A stretch of 64,000 bases of DNA from Aquanectria penicillioides. Its lineage: Eukaryota > Ascomycota > Sordariomycetes > Hypocreales > Nectriaceae. This document shows, piece after piece, positions 28,681-46,446 of the stretch. A program made the position numbers and the translations under genes. The stretch covers positions 2,108,001-2,172,000 of the forward strand of contig PYIU01000007.1 in assembly GCA_003415625.1 (NCBI GenBank), written 5' to 3'. Numbering within the stretch: the stretch's first letter is position 1; each line of letters starts with the position of its first letter. The notes beneath the pieces are model-generated. The model was not told the DNA's origin and did no database searches. It saw only the letters and a list, made by a program, of their open reading frames with translations.

Positions 28681-30311
28681 AAGGATTTAAATGCTTAAAA
28701 TATAGATTAAAATCTTATTGCTTTAACTATTAGTACTTATAAAGGATTTAAATAAAAGGTAAACATTCCTATAAGTAGGGGTTTAGCCTATTATAAATAT
28801 AATAAATTAATAGGGGTAATAAAGTTAAAGGATAATAGAATTAATACTAAAGGTGCTATAACCTATAGTAACTACTATCTTTTAAGTAAATCAATTAATA
28901 GGCTAAAGAGCTAAAGGCAAAATAATGCATTTATTTACCTTACTTATAACTTTTAGCTTTATAGCCTAAAGGGTACTTTTAGCAGTAAACCTAATAAATT
29001 CTACCCTTTAATAGATCTTTTTATTAAGTATAAAAAAGTTATTAATTAGCACTATAATTAAATTAATAAAAAGACTAATATTAGGTTTAAGCCTTTTAAA
29101 GTAGAATTTAGCCTTATTTAATATATTAAAACTGCTACTATAAATGCCTTTACCTTTTATTAAAACAGTAAGTATAATAAGTTTTAGGGGAACTACTAGC
29201 ACTTTATAGCTAAGCTGCTTAAAAAGAAGAAAGTAATAGCTATAATTTTTATTAATCCTTATAGTACAATTAATGCTTTAACTACTAAATACCTTATTAC
29301 TATAAGGTATAGTTATTTAATAAATATTAATATATTAAATTAGTATAATTACTTTATTAAAAATAACTTATTTATTGCAAAAGCTATTATAGCTAATATA
29401 GCTATTAATGCCTATTAAGCTATAATTAAAATTAAAACTTTAGAGAATAAAGTTACTTAATTTAAGGAGTAACTTAAGGCTAATGCTAAATCTATTAATA
29501 TTAAATTCTATAAAGTTGCTAATAAAGTTAAGAAATAAGCTATTAATATCTTTACTTTTAATAATTTAATTATTTATTTTAATACTATTAGTAATAGCTA
29601 AAATAATAAAATTAAGAAATTAATAATTTAAATAGTAAAAGTAAAGAAATTTAAGTTAATAGCTCTTTTAATAGCTAATAAAGCTAAGCTAATTAAAACT
29701 ATTATAGCTTAAGTTAAATCTAAATTCTTTTAAAGTAGATTAGCTAAAGGCAATTAACTATTTTATATACTTACTTTTAGTTTATTAAAATAAATGCCTT
29801 TATTAATACTTTAGGTAGATAATGCAATATATTAATATATAAATTTATAGTCTATTAATAACTTTCTTTTAGAAAAGAAGCAATTTAATAAGGCTATAGC
29901 AGCTAGCTCCTTTAAGCGCTATAAGCCTAATAGTGCAATAAAGGAATTAATAGCTAGGCCATTAAAGTTAGCTCTTAATTAAAAGGGATTCCCTTCTATT
30001 ATTATTAATATTAATAATCTATTTAATTAATTATATTTTTAATACTTTATATACTAATACTAATAGCTATTAGATTGGCTAGATTTTATTAGGGTTATAT
30101 AGAATTAAAAGAAAATAATAGAGAAATCTATAGGTTTATATAAAGATTTAAGAACTTTATTAAAAATTTAAAAGCTAATAGCTAAATATTGCAATTATAT
30201 AAAATAAATAAAAATAATTAATAAATAAAATAAATATAAAATAGATATTAAGGATTTAGCTTTAGTTTTTATTACTATAAATAGTAATCTTTTTTTTAAT
30301 TTAAGGGCACT
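28680..30311 (+). pseudogene. Possible extra ORF between Gypsy pol and the 3' LTR
   Basis: One plus-strand frame reads through from about 28.7 kb almost to the LTR if TAA and TAG are treated as mutated Gln/Trp codons. The translation is Lys/Asn/Ile-rich with protein-like stretches such as GTFSSKPNKFYPLIDLFIK near 28.97 kb and a heptad-like L-E-N-K-V-T-Q-F-K-E-Q-L segment near 29.45 kb that resembles a coiled coil. I do not recognise a family. Caution: RIP removes TGA (TpG to TpA), so the lack of TGA is weak evidence for coding. Position after pol recalls extra ORFs in some Gypsy elements, but nothing shows it to be envelope-like. Confidence 0.3.
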
Positions 30312-30622
30312 TATTATATATATAAATTATATAATAGATAGTACTCTTAAATAGTTAGCCTTTATATTTCTTAAGTAAAGGTTAAGAATCTATAAGTATA
30401 TTTATACTTTAGGATCTATTATTATAGTAGTCTTAAAATATAAATTAAATAGAGTTTAATATATAATTAATTATTACCTATAGTTAAGCTATTAATTTTA
30501 ATGTAATTATAGAGCCTATATATATGCCTTTTAGTATAACTGTAAGATAAATAGTATAATAGTTTTATTGTTAAGATTGTTACTTTTAATACTACTTATA
30601 ATGAAATAAATAAACTATAATA
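30312..30622 (+). repeat. Gypsy 3' LTR
   Basis: 311 bp, matching the 5' LTR at 13772-14082 with transition differences. Followed by the target duplication ttctt (30623-30627), after which the LINE-2 sequence resumes at the point where it stopped at 13771. Confidence 0.88.
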
Positions 30623-33000
30623 TTCTTTTTAATATTATTAATAAAGTAATAAAGTTAATAATAGCTTAATAAATAGTAATAATAGCTAAAAATCTAAATA
30701 TATTTTTTAATAGTTAAATAGAAAATAAACCCTAAAGGTCTATTAAGCTAGCCTTTATAGTTATAGTAAAAGCAATATATATAATATAAGCTTATAGTAA
30801 AATAGTATTATTCCTTTAATTAAACTTTATTATAGCCTTTAATTTAATTAACTATAAAAGGCTTATTGCTACTTTTTATAATTAAGGCTATTTATAATAG
30901 TTATTAATTTAGCTTTTTAACTATTTATTTAAGCATTTAGTATACTTTTAGTTTAATAGTAAGTTCTTTAAACCTTATAGCATTAAAGTAAGGGTTCTAT
31001 AGGAATTATTACTTTTTTTTATTCTTTTTATTCTATTTATATTAAGGCTTTATATAGCACTTTAAAAAATCCTTAAAATTATAATAATTAAATTTATTAA
31101 TAATATAAATATACTTATATTTAAAAAAGATATAATAAAGACTTAAGCCTAACTTAAAGCTATATAAATAGTATATATATTTTAAGCCTTTATTAATAAT
31201 ATAACCTTTAAATCTATTAAAGCCTAACTTTTTTATTTTTTCTATTAATACTAAAGGCATTAAGTTTAATTAACTTTTATCTATAATATAATTTAGCTAT
31301 AAAAATTATACTATTTCTTTAAGTTATAGCTATATAAAAAGCTACTTTAAGGCCTATATATCTTTAAGCTTAAAGGAAAACTTAAGCACTAAAAGTAGGC
31401 CTTTATTGCCCTTATAGTAAGTATATAGAAAGTAAACCTTAAGGCTGCCTATATAATATATATATATATAATTAAATTTATAATTACTTATAGTATTAAT
31501 ATATACTATTTTTTAATAAAAAAAGATAAAAACTTAAAAAGGATTATTAAAGCCCTATCTATTAAATAGACTTAAGCCCTTTATATTATAAAAAGAGGCT
31601 ATAAGGCTATTTTAATTAAATTGCTAAAAAGTAAGCTTAAAATCCCTTTATTTAATATATATTTTAATAAATAATTTATTTAATTTTAAGGCTAGCTTTA
31701 AGCCTAAAGCACTAAAAAACTTATTTTCTTTATAGCTATATTAATAATATAATAGATCTATTGCTATTATTATAATAGCCCTTAATATAAATTAATATAA
31801 AAATATAAAAAATAATTAATTAATTAGCTTTTTAATAGAAAATATAAAAAGAATTAAAAGTTAATTAAAGATTAAATATTAATTAACTAAAGGCATTAAT
31901 AGAAATAAGCTAAATATAAGTTTTATAAATATTATATAAATAATAAAATAAAAGTAATTAAAGTCTTTTTACTTTATATAAAAAAGAAAACTATTTACCT
32001 TTATAAAGAACTTAAAAAGTATAAAAGCTTTTTATTTACTTAAATATAAATAAAATGTATTAAGCTTTAAAAATTCCTTTTTTAAAGAAAAGTTCTTAAA
32101 GTAAGTATACCTTAATATTAATATAAAAATGCTATTAAAATAGTTAGTTATATTATATTATACTATTTACTTTACTTAAGCTAAAAAGAATCTTTATTTA
32201 ATTTATTTTATAATTTCTTTAAGCTTAAGTAGTATTTATTTAAAGCCTAAACTATATACTGCTTTATTAAATAGCTAGCCTATTTATATATTATATTGTA
32301 CTATAAGCTAGCTATTAAGCTATATTTAATTTAGAATATATTTATTTATATATTGCCCTTACCTTTTAGTAACTCTTTTATTTAAGTACTTTAACCCTTC
32401 TATTAAAAGGGAAGTTAATATATTTAAAAAAACCCCCTTTAAGAAAGGAAAAAAACTAGCCTATTATATAAATAATATACTAAAGCCTGCCCCTTTTAAT
32501 AGCTAGATCTTTACTTTATTTCTATTTTAAACTTAACCTTTATTTATTACTATACTTAATCTATATCTATTTATTTTAATAATACTATTTACTTTAAGTC
32601 TATATTCTCTTTAAAAGATATAAGATTTATTTTATTTTTTTTATTAATTTTTTTACTATTTTCCTTTTTATTTTTAAGCCTTTTTTACTTTAATTCCCTT
32701 TTAGCTTTATTTAAGCCTAAGCTATTACTTAAAAAGTTATATTAAACTTTAATATTTATTATTAATATTAATTAATATAAATCTATATTAAAACTAATTT
32801 AATTTATTGCTATTATTACTTTTTAATACTATTTATTCTTAAATAACTTTAGCCCCCTTAATTAAAAAAGGCAATATAACTATTAAGCTTTTAAAAGCTA
32901 TAGCTATATAATTAACTCTATTAATTAACTTATAAAGCTAATTAATATTAAAACTTATAATTAAAACTATAAATATAGCTTAAAAGTGCATTTAAATTGC
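30623..33000 (+). mobile_element. LINE-2, middle part (reverse transcriptase and C terminus)
   Basis: Continues LINE-2 after the Gypsy insertion. Sequence from ttctttttaatattatt onward aligns with LINE-3 from about 24.05 kb and runs through the RT (about 30.7-31.3 kb; the active-site aspartates again read Asn-Asn near 31.1 kb), the C-terminal CCHC region (about 32.1 kb) and the start of the 3' UTR. It is broken at 33000 by the Copia element. The last five bases, attgc (32996-33000), are duplicated at 39762-39766. Confidence 0.86.
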
Positions 33001-33224
33001 TATTAAACCCAAGGTATCCTATATATAAGGAAACACTAAAACGCACTTTAGATTATAGAAACAAAGCTCAAAATAATTAAATAAAGGTTATATAAATACA
33101 ATATAGCTCTATTAGGTCTAGTGCAACCCAACCCCTCTTTTAGAGCCTAAGCAATAAAGTAAGGCTAAAAGGGATAAGAGAAAAACAAAAATACATACAA
33201 TTATATAACTAGTTTAGTTCAATA
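33001..33224 (+). repeat. Copia 5' LTR
   Basis: 224 bp, beginning tattaaaccc and ending gttcaata, i.e. TG...CA ends mutated to TA...TA. It aligns base for base with 39538-39761; the differences seen are C/T or G/A. Contains a less mutated block near 33.12-33.15 kb (gtgcaacccaacccctc). Confidence 0.9.
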
Positions 33225-36200
33225 ATTAAGAGTCTTAGAGCTATATTTATTAGTGTAGCTATAACTATTCAATTGAGCTTTAAAAGCAAGAAATGAACTT
33301 TATATTTTAATTCTAAACTAAATATATAAAATAACTTTAAAGACCTATATCCTTAATAACCCAAACGATTAGAAAACCTTTAAATAAAGCTATAAAGTAA
33401 AAATCACTATAAAATAAATTAAAAAGCTTAAAATCCCTAAGGACTCTTTTTAGTTTAAGACTACTTAAATTTCTAAGCCTATAATACTAATTGCTATAAA
33501 ATACTTTATAAAAGAGAAAGCTAAGGCTAAAAGCTTAAGATTAAAGTTTATTTAATTAATATAAAGGGCAACTATAATAATAGAGCTACTTCCTAAAGAC
33601 TAAAAACTGCTAAAATATAAGCTTATAATATTCTATTATAATTAAAAAAAATATAAAATTAAAGTAAATAGAATCTATAATATCCTTAATTAAATAATAA
33701 AAAAAATAAGCCTTTATTATATTTAAATATATTTACCTATAATAGATAAAGGGAATAATAATAATAATATTATAAAATTCTATAATAACCTTAAAGCTAT
33801 ATATAGAATTAATAATACACTAAAAGGAAAATAAGCTTAAAAATGCTATTTTAAAGTGCTAAAATAGACTTTAAACCCTAAAATTATTTAATAAGACTGG
33901 ATTATTAATTAAAAACAGTCTATAAAGATTGCAACTATAAGAAATATTACTAAAGCCTTATACCTAAATATATAGTTTATAGACTTAAAATAATACCTTA
34001 AAAGTCACTTTTAAACATTCCTTTAAATTACTAAAGCATAATATAAAGATACTATTAAGAAAAGTACTTATATACTAGCTGCTTTTACTTTAAGTTTTAA
34101 ATATAAGATTAAAAAAAGAAAAGAGACTAAAGGAAAGCAATATAAAGCTTTAGTACAAAAGGGGAACTTTAGACCTATATTTTAAGGCTTAAACCTACCT
34201 TTTAAAAAACATTTTTATTTAAAGAGCTTATAACTTAAATAACTTAAGTTAAAGAAATAAAAATAAACTCTAAAGGAAAATAATTACTATATCTTATATA
34301 GAAAATTACACTTTAATGCTAATACCTAAAAGTACTAGATTGCATTCCCTAAAAATATACTTAAGCAAATAGAAAGGCAAAAGTAAATAAATAAAAGATA
34401 GAAAATATAATTAAAAGATTAAATTAAAGTCTAAAAATTATATAAAAAGCTTAAGAAGTAAATTATATAATTAATTAAGGATTTAAACTAATAACTAATA
34501 TTATAAATTTTAATCTTAAATTCTATAGCTATTTTCCTTATTTTATACAGTAAATACCTATTATAAATCTTAATTATACTTAACTTAAGGACAATACTAT
34601 ATATTTTCAATAATAAAAAGAAATTTAAGAATCTTAAATTAGCTCTATTTAATAAAGTTATCTTTATTAAATTAAAAAACCTCTTAATCTTAGGATATAA
34701 AAATATAAAAATTAAAGTTTAAAACCTATAAAGTAAAGCTTATTTCCTTATTTTAAGGCGCATTACTTATTGCCTATAAATTAAAATAAATCTAATTTTA
34801 TTAAGAAGACTCTATTAATATAGTTATTAATAGAATTAAAGAAATAGAGATAATATTCTAAAATATAAAAGTAGGCAAGCTTTATGCAAATTAAAGATTG
34901 CCTATAATTAGTATATTTTAAATTATAAGCCTATTACTTAAGAATAAAGCTTATTTATAATAAATAAACCTTATTATAACTTATAAATGTTAAAGCATCT
35001 ATAATAAATAGAAGCCATAAAATAGTACTGCTAATTAAATTATCTAGAACTTAAGGCATTAAAACATTTAGTTAATTATACTATTAATGTAAAGATTAAA
35101 GGCCTAATAACAATTAAATGTAATACTTATAGACTAAATAAGATAAAATGCTAAGAGCATTGCAAACTATAAATATAAAGCTTAATTCCTAAAGAGTAAG
35201 TCTCTTTAGACTTCTATAACTTTTAATCTAGTATAATAAACCTTTCTTTATATACTATTATAATAGATTATGCATTAAGAATGTATTAGGATTACTACTT
35301 TAAAAATCAAAAAGAAGAATAATTATTATTAATATTGCAAAACTTTACTTAAATATTAAAAACAAAATATAAAATCAAACTTTAAGTAATAAAAATAGAT
35401 AATAAGCTTTAAAAGAGCAATCTAATCTATATATAGCTAGATTAAAAAGAAATAGCAGTAAAAGAAAGTGCCCCTTAAATATAGCAATAAAATAGATCAA
35501 AAGAACATTTTAAAAGGGTAGTAAAAGAAAAAACAAAAGTTCTTGCAATTAAAAGTAATCTACTAGCTAGACTATAGCTAAAAATAGTAAAAATAGTAGT
35601 ATATTTACTAAACTAAACTCTAAAATAGGGACTTAAGTAGAAAACACTATATAAAAGCTTCTTTTTATTAATTTAAAGCTTAAATAAAAATTATAAGCTG
35701 TAAATTACTTACCTTAGGACAATTGATTATAAATTATTTATAATAACTAAAAATACTTAATTAAAAAAGAATTAATTTATATTTAAAATAAGCCTAAAGG
35801 CTTAAATAGATTATTTTATAAAATACAATTCCTAAAACCTCTTTTACATTTAGAATTTAATTACTAACTAAATATATATAATCTAAAATATTATCTTTAA
35901 TAAAAAAGACCTCTTTTTAGTAAGTAATGCTAAAATAAAAGAAACTATAAGTAAAAAGACCCTTAAAGAAATATAAATATAAATAAAAGCTCTTCTTAAT
36001 GCTAAATAGATTAATTAAATAAATAATATTAATTAACCATAAAATAAGCTTTAAATTACTAAAATAAGCCTCTAAAATATAATTAAAGACTTAAAAACTA
36101 AAAAGGAAAAGAATATAGATAAACTGTAAATTAAAGATAAAAAATATACTTAATTATAGTTTAAACCCTTTTTAACTCTATTAAAAAGTCCAGCTTTTAC

Positions 36201-38994
36201 CTTTTTAGTTTTAGCAATAAAGCAAGAAGGAAAACACTTAATACCCTTAATACTAAACACTAGCTTATAGAGAGAATAGATTAAGCTTAACTAAGCCTTC
36301 TTTATAGAAATAAAAGCTATACTATTTAGAAAATGCAAAAATACTATTATAATTAAGGCAATATATACTAGAATTAAGTATAAAAAGCATAAACTAAAAT
36401 ATAAGCTATAAAAGGATAAAATAGACTTTAACTTAAAGAAATAAAAACTCTATTAAAAGAATCTACTTAAGGTATTAAGTTCTTATAGAAATATTCTTAG
36501 GTATAAATTTAAGGCTATATTCCTAAAAGCAAAGAAAATACACTTAAAAAGTTACTAGTAAATAAAGTCTTAAATTAAAATACTAAAAAGCAAAATTAAG
36601 TTTTACAATTTATAATTTATTAATTATATATAGGTATATATATATAAGTTTAATAAATATAAATACTTATAGAAATATAAAGCTAGACTTATTATTTAAG
36701 GAGATTAATAGCAAAAGGTAAGTTCTAAAGAAATATATATTGCTATATTAATAGAAAAATCATTTAAAATACTACTTATAATTATAGTAAGGTTTAATCT
36801 TAAAATGCTATAATTTAATATAGTAAATGCATTTATAAATGTAAAACTGCTAATAGATATATTTATAAAACCTTTACTAAAATATAGAGAGGGTAAAAAT
36901 AAAGGCTAAGTATTATTACTTAAGAAAGTACTTTATAGACTAAAAATTATATCTCTTTTATAGCAAATAAAGCTTAAAATAATATTATAAAATATTAGTT
37001 TTAAATTAATTCTTTATAAACTATATTGCTATAATAAAAATAGAGTTTTTATCTTTTTTTATATAAATAATATTATAATAATATATACTAAAAGATATAA
37101 ATAAATTATAAATAAAACAATTATAGATTTAAAGTTAAAATATAAATTAATTAATAAAGGCAAGCTATAGTAGTTTTTTAGGATAAAGATTATTTAAAAA
37201 TAAAGTTAAAAATTAATTTAAATAACTTAAAACTTATACTTAAAGAAGATTTATAAATTATGCACTTTAGATAAAAGAAATATAACTTTAATAAAGAAAA
37301 TAAAACTCTTTTTAAATAAGTAAATTACTAAATAAAGTACAATAAATTAATATAAATAAATAATTAGCTTAATCCTTTATATAGTAATTATTACTTAATT
37401 AAATATTGCATTTACTATATTATATCTTATAAGATTTATAATAAATTTAAGGGAACTCTATATAAAGGTAGTAAATTAAATATTAAGTTATTTTTATGCA
37501 ATTTATTTCCTTACTTTATAGCTTAAAGGCAGAAATAACTTTTTAATATATAGTAATATATTTTTTGCTAATAATATATTAAATTAAAAAAGTTTATAAA
37601 TATATATAATAAAACTTTTTAGTAAATTAATTAAATAGTATATAAATAAATAAAATATAGTTATAATATTAACTATAAAGGTAGAACTATTTGCTCTCTT
37701 TTAAGCTATAAAGAAAGAACTTTATTAATAGAGACTATTTATAGAACTTAAAATTAAGCTTTAAAATTCTATTTTAAAACTTATTTATAATAATTAATAT
37801 ATAATTAAATTTATTTAAAATCCTTTTAAAAAATTAAAAAACTAAACTTAAATACATTAATATATATAATTATTAACTAAAGCAATTTATAATAGTAAAA
37901 ATAATCTCTATTTTATATAAATAAAATGCAAAATTAATAGCTAATAGTTTAATAAAGCTATTATAAGGCAAAACCTTTTTTAAAAGCTAAAAATAACTTA
38001 AACTTATAGACTTAATAAAATGCATTTAAATATAATAAAATTAAGATTTATAAAAATATATAATTAAAGAAATACTAAAAGGCTTATAGCTTTAATATTT
38101 AATATTATAAAAATAGTAAAGAAATAAAGTATTAATACAATAAAATTTATTAATTTAATGCTACTATAATAGCTATTAGCCAAAAGGCAAAATAATAAAA
38201 TAAACTATAAAATAGTAAAATAAACTTTAAAATAATTTTAATTATTTTATTTACTAAAAATAAGGGTCTTTAATAAATAGAAAGGTGCCTATAGTGCATT
38301 TACTTAATATAACTTTAATAGTAATGCATTGCTTATTCTTTTCCTATAATGCAAAAATTAATTTTATAGTTTAAAATATAAAAATAAAGTACTAAATTAA
38401 ACTCTTACCTTCTTTTTAATATTATTGCCTTAAATATAATCTAAAAAAAACAATACTATAGAAAGAGCAGCAAAAGGGCTATTTTATAACTTAAATTAAT
38501 AAAATAAACTGCAAAATAGTAAAATAAAGTGCAAAACAATAATATAAATACACTTATATAAGGCAGTAGCAGCTATTAGAATTGCAGCGCTTATAGCGCT
38601 GCCCTAAGGCATTAAAGTGCTTTTAGTACTTACTATTACTTTAGTCTATAAAAGCCAATAATAAATAGATAAGGTAGGGCATTAGCTACTACTAAAAGGC
38701 ACTATATAAAGCAAAACTATTAAATAAAGCTTAAAAATCAATTTAAAAATACTTATAGTTTAGTAGTATATTTAGCTATAGTAGAAAGTTCTTTTGCCTA
38801 AGCTATATAAATAGCTTAAGCCTATATACAACCCTATTGTTAATTTATATCGCTAAGATAAAGTTAGTAATGCATAACTTAATTTTAAGCTATAAAATAA
38901 CTTATAGTAGGGGCAATAAGGAGTTAGTAAAGGGGGGAATAGCTTATTAAATGAATTATTACTATTATAAATAGTTAGTAAGAAAAGAGCTATA

Positions 38995-39066
38995 AAACCT
39001 AAAAATAAACTATAAAATTCAATTTTAAATTGCAAAATTCAATTTTAAACTGCAAAATTAACTTAT
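38995..39066 (+). repeat. 20-bp tandem repeat near the Copia 3' end
   Basis: Almost three copies of a 20-bp unit, a-a-a-(c/t)-t-(a/g)-(t/c)-a-a-a-a-t-t-c-aatttt-like, at 39007-39026, 39027-39046 and a partial third copy from 39047. Related aaaatagtaaaataaa units occur upstream near 38.2 and 38.5 kb. A TA dinucleotide run follows at about 39.07 kb. Confidence 0.7.
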
Positions 39067-39537
39067 AATATAATATATATATATATATATTTACTAAAAC
39101 AACTATAGTTAGTATATATAAGTTAAAGACTAAAAACACTATAAAGATATATATATAAAATTGTATTAAAGCTAAAAAAAAAAGAAAGAAAAGAAGTTTA
39201 AAATAAAAGAATAAATTGCTTTATTTATAGATAAAGATCCTTTTATAGAAATAAAAAGTAAGATTAAAGTAAAGTAATTTAAAGAACACTTTCTATTATA
39301 ATTTATAACTATTCTATTATTTCTATTTATTAAATAAATAGCATTTATAGAATAATTAAAAACGCCTATATATAATAATAAACATTAAGCAAATAATATT
39401 AATAAAAATGCAATAAATATAAAAATAAAATAAAAGCGCAAAATAAAGATAAAAAGCTATAAATAAAATATAAAATCGATAAATAAACAGTAAATAAGAA
39501 ATATATTAAACCTACCTCTAGCAAATTTAGGGGGGTA

Positions 39538-39761
39538 TATTAAACCTAAGGTATTTTATATATAGGGAAACACTAAAATGCACTTTAGATTATAGAAATA
39601 AAGCTTGGAATAATTGGATAAAGGTCATATAAATACAATATAGCTCTATTAGGTCTAGCGCAACCTAACCCCTCTTTTAGAGCCTAAGCGATAAAGCAAG
39701 GCTAAAAGGGACAAAAGAAAAACAAAAATACACACAATTACACAACTGGTTCAGTTTAACA
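39538..39761 (+). repeat. Copia 3' LTR
   Basis: 224 bp, equal in length to the 5' LTR. The right end retains the original aaca terminus (gtttaaca) while the left LTR reads aata, a CpA-to-TpA change. The polypurine tract lies directly upstream and the target duplication attgc directly downstream. Confidence 0.9.
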
Positions 39762-40340
39762 ATTGCCTTTCTTTTAGCCTAAATAGCCTTAACTTTTAAT
39801 TGCTAAAGCTTCTTTATTTAATAGACTATATTAACAGTAAATTTAAATTAAAACTAAAAAGTACTTATTATAGCTATTCCCTTTTATAAAGCTACTATTA
39901 ATACTTAAATATTAGCCTTTACTAAATATAATAATAGCTTATATAGCTTATATATATAGGCATAAGCAATATAGCTATTAGCTTTAGTATTTATTACTAT
40001 TAGCTACCTAAAGTTATAATAGAGAGATATAATTTATTGGCTTAATCCTAATATAAACCCTTCTCTCTATCTCTTGCTATCTATATAATATATATAAAGT
40101 AAAGTAGATTCTATACTACCCCTAAAAATAGCTTAGCACTCCCTGCCTTAATGCAGCTAGCCTAGCATTTTAGCATTTATATAAGTATTAATATAGAAAC
40201 TATAATAGGCCTATAATATATATAAACTATTATAATTATAATTATAATTATAATTATAGTTATAATTATAGTTATAGTTATAGTTATAATTATTATTATT
40301 ATTATTATTATTACTATTATTATTATTATTATTATTATTA

Positions 40341-40401
<61 letters not shown>

Positions 40402-40949
40402 GTTATTATTTTTAGCTATATATAATTAATATAAAATAGTAATAAAAATAGTAATTAGCGCTTATATAAATTAGGTATTCTATATAAATAATGCATTAAT
40501 AAAGTATATACTTAAAGGCAATAAAAAGCTTTTATAAAGGCATATAAGGAAGAAAGAAAGAAAAAGGAATTAAATATGCCTATAAAGATTAAAAAATAAT
40601 AATAATAGCATTTAAATAGCTAGTAGCTAGCTAGCTATTAGCTAGCATTAAATTAGCGCCTTACTCTTTGCAATAGGCCTATAGTATAAATAATTTAGGC
40701 CTATTATAGGCCTTACTTTTACTTTATTTATTAACTTTATAATTAAATAAATAGAATATTTTAATAATAGCATTAAATTAACTTTTAATTTAATATCCCC
40801 TTATAAAGAATCTATAATAGGCTTAATATTATATTAAATAAAGGTTTTTATTCTATTAATATAGTTTTTTTTCCTTTATTTATATAGTATAAAAGCACTA
40901 TTTACTTTATAGGTCTATAGAGTATTAATAAATAAATAAATAAATAAAT
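39762..40949 (+). mobile_element. LINE-2, 3' part (3' UTR and tail)
   Basis: Resumes LINE-2 after the Copia element, aligning with LINE-3 from about 26.44 kb. It carries the family's microsatellite (40229-40403) and 3' UTR and ends in a short aaat array (aataaataaataaataaataa, in pieces, 40929-40949). Immediately after it the LINE-1 endonuclease region continues, so this is the 3' end of the inserted LINE-2. The total of its three parts is about 6.7 kb, full length. Confidence 0.86.
40229..40403 (+). repeat. Compound microsatellite in the LINE-2 3' UTR
   Basis: A taatta/tagtta hexamer run (about 40229-40285) grades into a long att triplet array up to about 40403. It sits at the same place as the arrays in LINE-3 and LINE-1 but has a different internal structure. 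Confidence 0.88.
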
Positions 40950-46102
<5,153 letters not shown>

Positions 46103-46311
46103 ATTGCTTATATATATATTTATTTTCTTTCTTTAGGATTTAAAATAATACATTTATTTACTAAAGTAGCATTTAATAATAAAAAGGGTATTCCCTTAAG
46201 GTTTAAGTTACCTTTAATACTAATATATAAGTATATAATTAATTATATTTTTCTTTATAACTTAAAGCCTTAATTTAGCTATAAATTCTTTTAATATAAA
46301 ATTTATAATAA
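46103..46311. other. AT-rich flank right of LINE-1
   Basis: About 200 bp of AT-rich sequence between the LINE-1 tail and the GC-normal patch. No element or coding signal recognised. It is probably part of whatever sequence LINE-1 originally entered. Confidence 0.4.
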
Positions 46312-46446
46312 TAGTGCGGCAGCGGCCGACTGGTGCGTTATATATGGATATATAACACTCCAATAATTGCAGTAACTGCAATTACTGCTGGATCTTTTGC
46401 TGTAGCGGTAACTGGTCTATTGTGCAAGCCGGTATGTTACCTGTCT
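46312..46446. other. GC-normal, un-mutated patch with two perfect hairpins
   Basis: About 135 bp with near-balanced composition inside the AT-rich island, from agtgcggcagcggccg to ggtatgttacctg. It retains CpA and TpG dinucleotides, so it escaped RIP or arrived later. It has two perfect inverted repeats: gttatata-tgga-tatataac (46337-46356) and gcagtaa-ctgcaa-ttactgc (46369-46388). A further ggtaac/gttacc pair lies at about 46408-46413 and 46435-46440. No coding frame of note; origin unknown. Confidence 0.6.

Larger units (their letters stand above)
13772..30622 (+). mobile_element. Gypsy-type LTR retrotransposon (RIP-inactivated, interrupted by LINE-3)
   Basis: The element is bounded by two 311-bp LTRs (13772-14082 and 30312-30622) and a 5-bp duplication ttctt (13767-13771 and 30623-30627). 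Without the nested LINE-3 it is about 10.2 kb. Order on the plus strand: gag-like region (about 14.1-16.5 kb), probable aspartic protease (about 16.6-17.0), reverse transcriptase (about 17.8-18.5), RNase H (about 18.6-19.1) and integrase (about 19.3-20.4). This pol order identifies the Gypsy (Metaviridae) class. The RT box reads AYINNIIIF at about 18122-18148, where AYIDDIVIF is usual, so both catalytic aspartates are lost. An unexplained 2.8 kb lies between pol and the 3' LTR. All reading frames are broken by TAA/TAG; it cannot be active. Confidence 0.88.
33001..39761 (+). mobile_element. Copia-type LTR retrotransposon (RIP-inactivated)
   Basis: 6761 bp with two 224-bp LTRs and a 5-bp duplication attgc (32996-33000, 39762-39766). 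Gag-like sequence follows the 5' LTR and pol runs to about 38.4 kb. The reverse transcriptase at about 36.7-37.3 kb precedes an RNase H at about 37.5-37.9 kb, with integrase-like sequence expected upstream; this is the Copia order. Copia landmarks readable across stops include V-N-A-F-I-N-V-K-L, K-V-L-Y-R-L-K-I and the active site Y-I-N-N-I-I-I-I-Y-T-K (37070-37102), in which Y-V-D-D is mutated. A polypurine tract (ttaggggggta, ending at 39537) abuts the 3' LTR. About 1.1 kb between pol and the LTR is non-coding. Confidence 0.88.

Noticed and set aside
29008..29202. Minus-strand 64-codon frame in the Gypsy interior
   Set aside because: AT-biased hydrophobic translation with no motif, inside a mutated element; the opposite strand looks more protein-like.
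38853..39035. Minus-strand 60-codon frame near the Copia 3' end
   Set aside because: Low-complexity Leu/Ile/Phe/Tyr translation of AT-rich non-coding DNA.
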